Shown: one piece after another, positions 53,545-61,791 of the stretch
Layout of the letters: every line of letters begins with the position of its first letter
Position numbering within the stretch: position 1 is the first letter of the stretch
The notes under the pieces: generated by a model
What the model was told of the DNA's origin: nothing
Database searches by the model: none
What the model saw: the letters and a program-made list of their open reading frames with translations, nothing else
Source of the DNA: Massilia aurea
GTDB taxonomy: Bacteria > Pseudomonadota > Gammaproteobacteria > Burkholderiales > Burkholderiaceae_D
Direction: 5' to 3'
NCBI RefSeq assembly: GCF_014200505.1
Contig: NZ_JACHBX010000001.1
Coordinates: 2,063,188-2,127,187, forward strand
Length of the DNA: 64,000 nucleotides
Made by a program: the position numbers and the translations under genes

Positions 53545-54306
53545 TCATGGCCGCGCTTTCATGATTTGCTCAAGACGGTATTTTGATCTATGCAAACCCT
53601 CAGCATAAATTTTCTCGACATATCGAATATATGCAGGATCGTCTGGTCCAGAAAATCCCTTAATTTCATCCAAAGCGTGTCTCTTGTCCGAAACCCATGC
53701 CAATTGAAGCTCAGACTTGGGGGATCTGTTCAGTTCTGCAGTAGACTCTTGGTAAACTCGCACGTTAAGTTCAGCAAGCTTGCGCTCCAACTCCCATCGT
53801 TCCAGCATGAACTCGCGCGATGGCACCGGCCAACCCTTGATGTTTCCAGGCCATTGCGGATGATCAGGTTGCAAGTCGCTTGAAACAATATCAATGCCAC
53901 CATCGGACCTGCACAGCACCCATAATTCTCCAGCTTTTCCATTCGCGTAGGCTGGTAGTTCAACTGTATGCTTCTTTTCAATCGCAGAAATCTCTTCTCC
54001 ATTCCCTGTCGATACCCAATGCCTCGATTCAACTTCAATGACTGTTCCAGGCGACCACTTGGCAGGGAGTTTGAAGCAGCAAACGATGCCGCCAGCGGCA
54101 TATGGCCCGATGTGTTCTCCACCACCATTATTCTTTTCATCGCGTGGATCAACAACAGAAAACTCAACAGGGTCCGCAGTGTAGTTAACACCATGGATAT
54201 TTACTGAAACCCGATCACCTGACCTTACCGCGCCAGATTCTCCTCGCGGACTGCAGCCACATAGCAAAAGCACAAATGTGCTAAACAGTATTTTGTAGAT
54301 CGTCAT
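53545..54306 (-). CDS. Family B lipoprotein, copy B4 (DUF3304-like)
   Basis: 253 residues; lipobox 'LLCGC' (Cys 18). Sub-branch II, close to B2 over its whole length ('VNIHGVNYTADPVEFSVVDP', 'KLPAKWSPGTVIEVESRHW', tail 'LNVRVYQESTAELNRSP'). Its ATG overlaps the stop of the upstream adaptor pseudogene (ATGA at 54303-54306), so it was once translationally coupled to it. First of three units with a period of 1,827-1,828 bases (B4, B5, B6). Confidence 0.8.
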   Translation of the reverse strand: MTIYKILFSTFVLLLCGCSPRGESGAVRSGDRVSVNIHGVNYTADPVEFSVVDPRDEKNNGGGEHIGPYAAGGIVCCFKLPAKWSPGTVIEVESRHWVSTGNGEEISAIEKKHTVELPAYANGKAGELWVLCRSDGGIDIVSSDLQPDHPQWPGNIKGWPVPSREFMLERWELERKLAELNVRVYQESTAELNRSPKSELQLAWVSDKRHALDEIKGFSGPDDPAYIRYVEKIYAEGLHRSKYRLEQIMKARP

Positions 54307-55127
54307 TGAAATCGCACTGTCAGTTCTTTCTGAAAATTCAAGAATATATATGCCACATTGACGTGGCGTCCCATAGCAACCGTGGCCATTAATTTGTCAC
54401 ACCATCTCAATGTTGCAGTGTCGTCAAGACGACATTGGCGGGCCACCTGCACCGCCTCTCCGAGCAGATCGTGCCGCTCTGACGGCAAGCCATCCCAAGT
54501 GTCGCCGCCATACTGCAGCCGAACCCGTAGTTCGTCTGCTTCACTATCCAAGATCAGCCTTGAAAACTGCGCTTCACTTAACCTTGCATTCGCTGTAATC
54601 CCAGCCGCTGGTCCAGAGCAATCGATTGGCAGCGCTGCCCAAGCCCCGTTCCTGTCCATGTAATGCCAACTCAGGGCATTGCCCGCAAGCTCACGCTGCT
54701 GCTGAGGCATGAGAACGGCGGGGATGGCAGGCAGTCGGCGCGTGTCGTAAAAACTGAAATTGAAATAGTCTCCCCCGGTCACCACAATGCACCAAGCGGC
54801 GAGTCGTTGAACAAGTACGTCGATACTGTCGCTAGTAACAATCGCGCTCAACATTGGCAGTCCCTCGCATTGTTCCAGGACATGATGTAATGCCTGGTTG
54901 CCCGAAGCGAATGGCACCAGAAATGGCTATACGTCCCTCACTTTGTCGTTGCAGCCAGGAAACCGCTCGAACAGCAGGACTGGCTCGCTGGTCCTGCTCA
55001 GGTGCCGAAACAGGCCAGGTACAAACGCGCCGTCGATCAACAGTACAAGCTGTGCTCCGTCAGGCAGTCGCCTAGATTGTGACATTAGTTCAGCATGCCA
55101 ATTGGTATGGTATGGATCGATCAGCAT
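54303..55127 (-). pseudogene. DUF4123 adaptor with one nonsense codon
   Basis: One frame from 'MLIDPYHTNWHAELMSQSRR' through 'LVLLIDGAFVPGLFRHLSRT', 'LLFERFPGCNDKVRDV', TAG (54927-54929, where sister copies have a Ser codon in 'DVSPFLVPF'), then 'YFNFSFYDTRRLPAIPAVLM' and 'ELRVRLQYGGDTWDGLPSER' to 'KELTVRFQ'. Apart from that codon it is complete, so it is a recent loss. It ends overlapping B4. Confidence 0.82.
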
Positions 55128-55340
55128 GCGTTGTTCCACCAACGTGAATGCGAGCGCAGCCGCCAGAGATTTTTTCAGACATTCGACACACGCCGTGCCG
55201 GGGATGGCCGGTAGCGGATAGGCCGGGCAACCAAGCCCGCGGCGCTTTTCTTCGCGGCGCGGATTGTAATCCTCCCCGGACACTGCACCGTAACCTGCGC
55301 AGCATCGCTGAAAATTCTTTCCTATTCGCGGCGCTGGCAC
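55128..55340 (-). pseudogene. vgrG tail remnant / linker upstream of the adaptor
   Basis: One frame reads 'VTVQCPGRITIRAAKKSA', the VgrG DUF2345 end; another reads 'PLPAIPGTACVECLKKSLAA', a VgrG C-terminal extension type with CxxC. It leads without a gap into the adaptor start at 55127. Near-identical to 56955-57167. Confidence 0.65.
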
Positions 55341-55372
55341 AGTTATCAAGCAAACTGTACAAAGCTAAGCAC

Positions 55373-56134
55373 TCACGGCTTATCCTTCATGATTTGCCTG
55401 AGCCGAGCCTCTGAGAAACGTAATCCTTCTATGTAGCGCTTCTTTAAGTCCTGATGATAGGCAGGATCTTCAGGGCCGGTAAATTTCTCTATCGTATCCT
55501 TTGAATATTTTTCGTCTAGATCCCATGCCTCACGAAACAAGGATTCTGATGATCTCTCTACTTCCGCAATAAGATACTGACTATTCTTTACGGCGTGCTC
55601 GGCATTGTCTCGAACCAACTCCCACCGCGTCAGCATAAAATCTCGAGAAGGGACTGGCCAACCTTTGATTTTTCCAGGCCATTGCGGGTGATTAGGTTGC
55701 AAATCGCTCGATACGACGTCGATTTTCCCATCCGCCATGCGCAGAACCCATAATTCTCCAGCCTGGCCACTCTCATATGGCGGCACCTCGACCATATGCT
55801 TCGTATAAATTCCCGAGGTCTCTTTTCCGTCCCCTGTCGATAACCAGTGCTTCGACTGAATTTCTACGGTTGTTCCGGGCGCCCACTTGCTAGGAAGCTT
55901 GAAGCAACAAACGATCCCCCCGGCTTCATAAGGCCCGATGAGTTCACCGCCCCCAGTGTTACTCGTGTCACGTGGATCGATAACAGAGAATTGAAACGTA
56001 TCCCCGCTGTGGTTGACCCCATGAATACTTACCGACACCAAGTCACCCGACCGCGGCGAACTAGATTCTGCGCGCGAAGCACATCCGAACAGCAAAAGCA
56101 ACAATGCGCTAAACAGTATTTTGTAATTCTTCAT
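55373..56134 (-). CDS. Family B lipoprotein, copy B5 (DUF3304-like)
   Basis: 253 residues; lipobox 'LLFGC' (Cys 18). It differs from B2/B4 throughout ('VSIHGVNHSGDTFQFSVIDP', 'GGGELIGPYEAGGIVCCFKL', 'SGIYTKHMVEVPPYESGQAG'), but its C-terminal third ('LVRDNAEHAVKNSQYLIAEV' to 'SEARLRQIMKDKP') is shared almost exactly with B6. It overlaps the end of the upstream adaptor by 26 bases. It is probably the donor of the B6 tail. Confidence 0.8.
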   Translation of the reverse strand: MKNYKILFSALLLLLFGCASRAESSSPRSGDLVSVSIHGVNHSGDTFQFSVIDPRDTSNTGGGELIGPYEAGGIVCCFKLPSKWAPGTTVEIQSKHWLSTGDGKETSGIYTKHMVEVPPYESGQAGELWVLRMADGKIDVVSSDLQPNHPQWPGKIKGWPVPSRDFMLTRWELVRDNAEHAVKNSQYLIAEVERSSESLFREAWDLDEKYSKDTIEKFTGPEDPAYHQDLKKRYIEGLRFSEARLRQIMKDKP

Positions 56135-56954
56135 TAGGTGTCCCTATAAATTCGTTTTCCAGATTGGAAAATGCCTGCGCCACGTTGACGCCGGTGTCTA
56201 TCCCGATCTCGTCTATCAGCCTGGCACACCACCGGAAGGTCGCCGTATTACCTAGTTGGTGTTTTCGCGCTATCTGCACGACCTGGCTCAGCAGATAATA
56301 CCGCTCCGAGGGCAAACCATCCCAGACGGCCCCGCCATACTGTAGCCGAACCCATATCTCGTCGGCTTCACTATCCTCGATCAGCCTTGCAAACTGCGCT
56401 TCACTTAGCCTTGCGTTCACTGTAGTCCCGGCCGCTGGTCCAGAGTAATCAATCGGCAGCGCTGCCCAAGCCCCGTTCCTGGCAATGTAATGCCAGCTCA
56501 GGGCATTGCCGGCAAGCTCACGCTGCTGCTGAGGCATGAGAACGGCGAAGATAGCCGGCAATCGTCGCGTGTCGGGAAACCTGAAATTGAAATAGTCTCC
56601 CCCGGTCGCGACAGTGCACCAAGCGGCGAGTCGTTCAGCAAGTACATCGATACTGTCGCTAGTAACAATCGCGCTCAACATGGGCAGTCCTTCGCATTGC
56701 TCCAGGACGCGATGTAGTGCCTGGTTGTCCGAAACGAAAGGCACCAGGAATGGCGATACGTCCCTCACTTTGTCGTTGCAGCCCGGAAGCCGCTCGAACA
56801 ACAAGGCTGGCTCGCTGGTTTTGCTCAGGTGCCGAAACAGGCCAGGTACAAACGCGCCGTCGATCAACAGTACAAGCTGTGCTCCGTTAGGCAGTCGCCT
56901 AGATTATGACATTAGTTCAGCATGCCAATTGGTATGGTATGGATCGATCAGCAT
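56109..56954 (-). pseudogene. DUF4123 adaptor with an early nonsense codon
   Basis: Frame from 56954: 'MLIDPYHTNWHAELMS', TAA (56904-56906, CAA in the sister copy at 55 kb), then uninterrupted 'LVLLIDGAFVPGLFRHLSKT', 'PGCNDKVRDVSPFLVPFVSD', 'YFNFRFPDTRRLPAIFAVLM', 'EIWVRLQYGGAVWDGLPSER' to 'NEELQNTV'. A TTG or GTG restart after the stop could still give most of the DUF4123 domain, so residual function is possible. Confidence 0.8.
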
Positions 56955-57167
56955 GCGTTGTTCCACCAATGTGAATGCGAGCGCAGCCGCCAGAGATTTT
57001 TTCAGACATTCGACACACGCCGTGCCGGGGATGGCCGGTAGCGGACAGGCCGGGCAACCAAGCCCGCGGCGCTTTTCTTCGCGGCGTGGATTGTAATCCT
57101 CCCCGGACACTGCACCGTAACCTGCTCAGCATCGCTGAAAATTCTTTACTATTCGCGGCGCTGGCAC
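56955..57167 (-). pseudogene. vgrG tail remnant / linker, second copy
   Basis: Near-identical to 55128-55340 (offset 1,827), including the 'PLPAIPGTACVECLKKSLAA' frame and the 'VTVQCPG' frame. Begins about 30 bases after the B6 stop. Confidence 0.65.
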
Positions 57168-57199
57168 AGTCATCAAGCAAACTGTACAAAGCTAAGCAC

Positions 57200-57961
57200 T
57201 CATGGCTTATCCTTCATGATTTGCCTGAGCCGAGCCTCTGAGAAACGTAACCTGTCTGTGTAGCGCTTCTTTAAGCTCTGATGATAAGCAGAATCTTCAG
57301 AACCGGTAAACTTCTCTATCGTTTCCTTTGAATATTTTTCGTCTAGATCCCATGCCTCTCGAAACAAGGATTCTGATGATCTCTCTACTTCTGCAATAAG
57401 ATGCTGACCATTCTTTACGGCGTGCTCGGCGTCGTCTCTAACCAACTCCCACCGCTTCAGCATAAAATCTCGAGAAGGGACTGGCCAACCTTTTATTTTT
57501 CCAGGCCATTGCGGATGATCAGGCTGCAAGTCGCTTGAAACAATATCAAAGCCACCATCGGACCTGCGCAGCACCCATAATTCTCCAGCTTTTCCATTCG
57601 CGTAGGCTGGTAGTTCAACTGTATGCTTCTTTTCGATAGCAGAAATCTCTTCTCCACTCCCTGTCGACAGCCAATGCCTCGATTCAACTTCGATAACTGT
57701 TCCAGGCGACCACTTGGCAGGGATTTTGAAGCAGCAAACGATGCCGCCAGCGGCATATGGCCCGATGTGTTCGCCACCACCATTATTCTTTTCATCGCGT
57801 GGATCAACAACAGAAAACTCAAAAGGTTCCTCAGTGTAGTTAACGCCATGTACACTTACTGAAACTTGATCACCTGACCTTGACGCGCCAGATTCTCCTC
57901 GCGGACTGCAGCCGCATAGCAAAAGTAAAAATGTGCTAAACAGTATTTTGTAGATCGTCAT
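57200..57961 (-). CDS. Family B lipoprotein, copy B6, chimeric (DUF3304-like)
   Basis: 253 residues from the ATG at 57961, which overlaps the adaptor-fragment stop (ATGA); the frame is open further up without similarity. Lipobox 'LLCGC' (Cys 18). Up to 'SSDLQPDHPQWPG' it follows B4/B2 ('EEPFEFSVVDPRDEKNNGGG'); from 'KIKGWPVPSRDFML' on it follows B5 ('DAEHAVKNGQHLIAEVERSS', 'DLDEKYSKETIEKFTG'). The switch lies within about 57,480-57,530. A recombinant immunity-type gene with an unbroken frame. Confidence 0.82.
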   Translation of the reverse strand: MTIYKILFSTFLLLLCGCSPRGESGASRSGDQVSVSVHGVNYTEEPFEFSVVDPRDEKNNGGGEHIGPYAAGGIVCCFKIPAKWSPGTVIEVESRHWLSTGSGEEISAIEKKHTVELPAYANGKAGELWVLRRSDGGFDIVSSDLQPDHPQWPGKIKGWPVPSRDFMLKRWELVRDDAEHAVKNGQHLIAEVERSSESLFREAWDLDEKYSKETIEKFTGSEDSAYHQSLKKRYTDRLRFSEARLRQIMKDKP

Positions 57962-58310
57962 TGAAATCGCACCGTCAGTTCTTTCTGAAAATTCAAAAAT
58001 ACATGTGTGACGTTGACGTCGGTGTCCATCCCGATCTCGTCCATGGGCCTGGAGCACCACCGGAACATCGCCGTGTTACCTGATTGGTGTTGTCGCGCTA
58101 TCTGCAATGTCTCGCTCAGCAGATAATATCGCTCCGAGGGCAAATCATCCCGGGCGACCCCGCCATACTACAGCCGAACCCTTATCTCGTCGGCTTCACT
58201 ATGCTCGATCAGCCTTGCAAACTGCGCTTTACTTAGCCTTGCATTCGCTGCAGTCCCGGCCCCTGGTCCAGAATAATCGATCGGCAGCGCTGCCCGAGCC
58301 CCGTTCTTCG
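57958..58310 (-). pseudogene. DUF4123 adaptor C-terminal part with nonsense codon
   Basis: 'ARAALPIDYSGPGAGTAANA', 'ARLIEHSEADEIRVRL', TAG (58168-58170, CAG in sister copies 'VRLQYGG'), then 'LPSERYYLLSETLQIARQHQ' to 'KELTVRFQ'. The N-terminal two thirds of the adaptor are missing: the fragment joins directly to vgrG sequence. Confidence 0.78.
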
Positions 58311-58942
58311 CGGCGTGGTTCGTAATCTTCCCGGACACTGCACCGTAATAATCCCGCCATCGATCGTGATATTCGCGCCGCCCGCTGTCCGCGCGCGCCA
58401 TGGGGGATCTTGCGGCTCGTCACCAGCAAGCCCGTGGCGGCGCGCACCGCGGCATAGCCGTCCCTGTGCAATTCGGCTCCCAGCACGCGCAGGCCGCCGC
58501 GGTAGTTGTCGGCCGTGTGGATCAGGTGGCCCAGATTCAGTTCACTGGCGGCCTGAGTGCTCTTGAGCTGGATGCGGCCCCGGCTATCGGTGTCGTCGAA
58601 CACGAGCTGGTTGTAGCCGCTGCCGCTGAATTCCTTGCTGCGGGTTCCCTACTGCGCGGCGCTGTTGCGGTGAACGGCGCTGGCCGCCGCTGCACCGTGC
58701 CACAGCGGCCCATTGCCGCCCGTCAGGTTGCCTTGCGCCGCGACGGCGTGATCGTTGGCCGCGCCGAAGATCGCCGTGTCGCTGTCCTGTTCGCTCTTGC
58801 CGCACGGGGTCGGTAGCGTGCCGCCTTCGCTGTGGCCGTTGTACAGCGCGCCGACGACCAGCGGCCGGTTGATGTCGTTTTCGAGAAACTGCATCAGTAC
58901 TCCTTGCCCGATGCGCGGCAGGAACTTGCCCTCGTGCAGCAG
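58311..58942 (-). pseudogene. vgrG fragment with nonsense codon, fused to adaptor fragment
   Basis: From 58942: 'LLHEGKFLPRIGQGVLMQFL', 'ENDINRPLVVGALYNGHSEG' (conserved VgrG gp5 region), 'AVHRNSAAQ', TAG (58649-58651, where TGG/Trp is expected before 'GTRSKEFSGSGYNQLVFDD'), then 'DSRGRIQLKSTQAASELNLG' and 'YAAVRAATGLLVTSRK'. The frame is then lost and the sequence jumps to the last bases of vgrG and the adaptor. The N-terminal gp27 part is absent; its place is taken by the EAL duplicate. Confidence 0.82.
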
Positions 58943-59146
58943 ATCAGCAACGAGGACAGGCAGTATTCGGTCGTGCTGGCGATCATCTCGATTTCACGCG
59001 GTCTGAATCTTGATTTGGTGGCCGAAGGCTTGGAAACGGAAGTGCAGGCGCGCTATCTGCGCGCGCATGGATGTTCGACGATGCAGGGTTTTTTGTTTCA
59101 TCGACTGATGCCGGTGGGGGGCTTCGTCAACGTGCCCAATTCGTAG
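58932..59146 (+). repeat. Direct repeat, copy 2: orphan 3' end of the EAL gene
   Basis: Aligns without gaps to 42240-42454 and encodes 'VQQISNEDRQYSVVLAIISI' to 'LMPVGGFVNVPNS' with the stop codon in place. It has no start of its own. It abuts the vgrG fragment within a shared CTCGTGCAGCAG-like stretch (58930-58942), suggesting a microhomology junction. It is a duplicated piece, not a gene. Confidence 0.9.
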
Positions 59147-59277
59147 TGCTGTTACGTCGGCACGGCGCGTTACATGCCATGACGAACTGACGACGCCGCG
59201 CAGCTTGCGCAAGGCAGCACGAGAAAATCGCACTTAATGCAATTTTTTCAGAACCAGTCGTTTGCTTGACGTTTTAT

Positions 59278-59827
59278 CTAGTTGACGCCGCGGTCGTACT
59301 GCCGATGCGCATCGTCTCTGACCTCGTTAGCTTTTCTGCTTGCCGCGGCGGCGGCATCCCGGCATCCCGGCCTGCGACTGTGCTTGCATCCGCGCGCCGA
59401 TCGATCGCATTGCCGGCTGCATGCGCCTGGCGCCGCGCGTATTCGGCTAAATCGTGCGCACGGCGCTGCGCGGCGTGAGCCGCATCGCTGGCGACTTTTG
59501 CGGCAGCATCGTAGCTGCGTTTGGCTGCGGCGCGTGCTTCCGCTGCCTTTTGCAGCGCACACTGCTTGGTTTATTCGACTTTACACTCGGCAGCCGCGAC
59601 CCGCGCATCGGCGCGGCGCGGCTTAGCGCTTCGGCAGAGGCATCCTTGGCCGCCTTCGTGGTCGTATCGACCGTCTGGCCCACTTGCCGCTCGCCCGACT
59701 CATGGGCGCTACCGACGGCGTCGCTGGCGGCGCTGGCCTTGTTGCCGATCCCGTTGCCCCATTCGGTCCAGACGCTGACGGTCGATTCGAGCACGCCACG
59801 CGGTTTGAAATAGCTAAATGGCGGCAT
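59278..59827 (-). pseudogene. Ala-rich helical protein remnant, frameshifted
   Basis: ATG at 59827: 'MPPFSYFKPRGVLESTVSVW', 'NKASAASDAVGSAHESGERQ', 'VDTTTKAAKDASAEALSRAA'; then, in another frame, 'KAAEARAAAKRSYDAAAKVA' and 'SDAAHAAQRRAHDLAEYARR'. The composition suggests a long Ala-rich coiled coil, as in the N-terminal regions of some secreted effectors. Located behind a truncated lipase. I do not recognise a family. Confidence 0.5.
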
Positions 59828-59919
59828 TGAGAACGAAGTCCACTTTCGAGTCGGGGATAAAGTGCGACACGAAACCGACTACGCCCGTGCTGGCCGGTGT
59901 ATCCCAGATGCAGGCGGTA

Positions 59920-60530
59920 GCTGTGGAAATACAGGTCGTCGCCATGCTTGTCGCATTGGCCGATCACGCGATTGGAAAACGCACGTGACAGTGCAGCCCC
60001 ACGCGAAAAACCGAACAACGACATCGTGATGATCTTGATCAAGCGGTGCTGGCTAAGCACATCGCTTTCTTTCGTAAAGCCTTTTTCAGTGGTGCTGCCC
60101 GCATAGGTGGCCAACTCCCGGCAAGCCGCCTGCGAATTTGCGATCAACACGTCCTTGAGCCGGTCATTGACTGAGTCGTCGCCCTGGCGTAGCAGCCGGT
60201 CGCCGCCAAGCCGGACAGGCCACCGAGCTTGTCTTCGACCCATATGCTGGTCGAGTCGAGCCAGCCAGTAGCTTTGCCGTTGTAGCGTGTGCCGACGCCC
60301 GCGATATAAATCGCATAAGTCGACTTCGCGTCATCCTGGAGCGTGGCGTCACACATGCGCCCAACATTGCTCCAGCTACTGCTCGCGGTATCCTTTTCAC
60401 GATTATTGCCGGTGCCGTCGAAAAACAGCGACAGGTGCACGACATCCTGGCAATCCTGGAACGGCGATGGCGAGCTCACGGCGACGTCGCGGTTAGTTGT
60501 AACGCATGCGACAGCCGCGTTTTCAGCCAC
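59920..60530 (-). pseudogene. Truncated DUF2235 (Tle1-type) lipase behind A5
   Basis: A GTG at 60530 overlaps the A5 stop (GTGGCTGA). 'CQDVVHLSLFFDGTGNN' and 'AIYIAGVGTRYNGKATGW' are the DUF2235 N-terminus. A one-base loss near 60206 shifts the frame; 'MSLFGFSRGAALSRAFSNR' holds the GxSxG nucleophile (Ser near 60010). Similarity ends near 'YFHSYRLHLG', where the copy at 61 kb continues 'QFMGVFDTV'. The C-terminal half of the enzyme, with the remaining catalytic residues, is gone. Confidence 0.8.
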
Positions 60531-60993
60531 GGCCGTACTCCTGCGCCATGGCGATGCCGCGCGGGGTCCTGCCGAGAATGCTGACCGATGCAATCAACTC
60601 GACGGTATCGTCCGGATAAATATGGACACCAAGGTATTTGGCGCCCTGGACGATATTTTCGAGGCGCAGCGGATTTTTGTTCACGACCGTTTCGCCATTG
60701 CGCGGCGTGCCTTCCGGACCGTCGAGCCGCCAGGTCACTTTTTTTGGTCCCAGATCGAAGGACACGCCCGTTACCATCCCGCCGCCGGTGGACGGATAGG
60801 CGTCACTGCCGCGACCGACTTTGCCGTCGATAAAGACATCAAAGATGGGCCGGTTCAAATAATTGTAAAGAATTACGTTTAACACTGCCTTCATGGATCT
60901 CGCCTCACAAGAAATTGCGACAGGAAGAACAGCGATTGCGCCGAGAAATTGGCGCCGGCTGGTTCCTGAAAACGGGACGTTACTGTCTTTCAT
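60523..60993 (-). CDS. Family A secreted protein, copy A5 (putative T6SS immunity)
   Basis: 156 residues. Signal 'GTSRRQFLGAIAVLPVAISC'; body 'VILYNYLNRPIFDVFIDGKV', 'YPSTGGGMVTGVSFDLGP', 'YLGVHIYPDDTVELIASVSI'. Preceded by the tail of a DUF4123 gene and followed with an eight-base overlap by a DUF2235 lipase fragment: the clearest view of the adaptor - family A - lipase order. Intact although both neighbours are broken. Confidence 0.8.
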   Translation of the reverse strand: MKDSNVPFSGTSRRQFLGAIAVLPVAISCEARSMKAVLNVILYNYLNRPIFDVFIDGKVGRGSDAYPSTGGGMVTGVSFDLGPKKVTWRLDGPEGTPRNGETVVNKNPLRLENIVQGAKYLGVHIYPDDTVELIASVSILGRTPRGIAMAQEYGRG

Positions 60994-61030
60994 TTCATCC
61001 TTTCAACACTCAAACGGCGCGCGCCCATCA

Positions 61031-61160
61031 TTACGATTCAGTCAGTTTGGATGGCGGCAGCAATTTGATCGCTTCGTCAAACTCGAGGTCACGACGCTTG
61101 ACGCGCGTCATCAGGGCTATGGCACGCCAAACAAGGCCACAGTATCGAACACCCCCATGA
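61031..61160 (-). pseudogene. Tail of a DUF4123 adaptor before A5
   Basis: 'IALMTRVKRRDLEFDEAIKL' and 'LPPSKLTES' match the last 35 residues of the intact adaptor ('ITALMARVERGDITFDDAID', 'LLPSSTPTEP'). On its other side it is fused to the broken end of the lipase fragment. Confidence 0.75.
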
Positions 61161-61791
61161 ACTGCAGACGCAGGCGGTAGCTGTGGAAATACAGGTCTTC
61201 GCCAGGCTTGTCGCATTGGCCGATCGCGCGGTTGGAAAACGCACGTGGCAGCGTAGCCCCGCGCGAAAAACCAAACAACGACATCGTGATGATCTTGATC
61301 AAGCGGTGCTGGCTAAGCGCATCGTTGACTTCCGCAAAGCCTTTTTCAGTGGGGCTGGCTGCATAGGTGGCCAATTTCCGACCGGCCGCCTGCGCATTTG
61401 CGATCAACACTGCCTTAAGCCGGTCATTGACTGCATCGTCGCCCTGGCGTAGCCGCCGGTCGCCGCCCGAGCCGGACAGGCCACCGAGCGTGTCTTCGAC
61501 CCAGATGCCGGCCGAGTCAAGCTAACTCGCGGCCTTGCCGTTGTATGGGGTTCCAACGCCGGCGATATAAATTGGATAAATCGACTTTCCTTTCTCCCTG
61601 ATTGCGGCGTCAAACATGCGCCCGACGTTGCTCCAGCTGTTTGTGGCAGAGTCTCTTTCCCAGTTATTACCAGTGCCGTCGAAAAACAGCGACAGGTGCA
61701 GAACATCCCGGCAATCCTGGAACAGCGATGGCGGGCTCTCCGAGACGTCGCGGTTGGTTGCAACGCACGCGAGAGCTGCGTCATCAGCCAC
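61117..61791 (-). pseudogene. Truncated DUF2235 (Tle1-type) lipase behind A6, one nonsense codon
   Basis: A GTG at 61791 overlaps the A6 stop. One continuous frame: 'CRDVLHLSLFFDGTGNN', 'IYIAGVGTPYNGKAAS', TAG (61522-61524, TGG/Trp in the sister copy 'GWLDST'), 'WVEDTLGGLSGSGGDRRLRQ', 'MSLFGFSRGATLPRAFSNR' (GxSxG, Ser near 61270) and 'QFMGVFDTVALFGVP', then an abrupt end at the adaptor tail. About 225 codons of a protein normally over 500. The catalytic Ser motif is present but the C-terminal part is lost. Confidence 0.82.

Larger units (their letters stand above)
53545..58400. repeat. Three tandem adaptor-lipoprotein units with a ~1,827-bp period
   Basis: B4, B5 and B6 end at 53545, 55373 and 57200 (spacing 1,828 and 1,827). 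The vgrG-tail/adaptor-start segments 55128-55340 and 56955-57167 are nearly identical at the same offset. Unit three runs into the vgrG fragment on its right. Units share long near-identical blocks and differ in point mutations, nonsense codons and the lipoprotein halves. Confidence 0.85.

Noticed and set aside
58932..59146. Separate small EAL protein
   Set aside because: It has no start codon or ribosome site of its own and is only the last 71 codons of an EAL domain, so it is a duplicated fragment.
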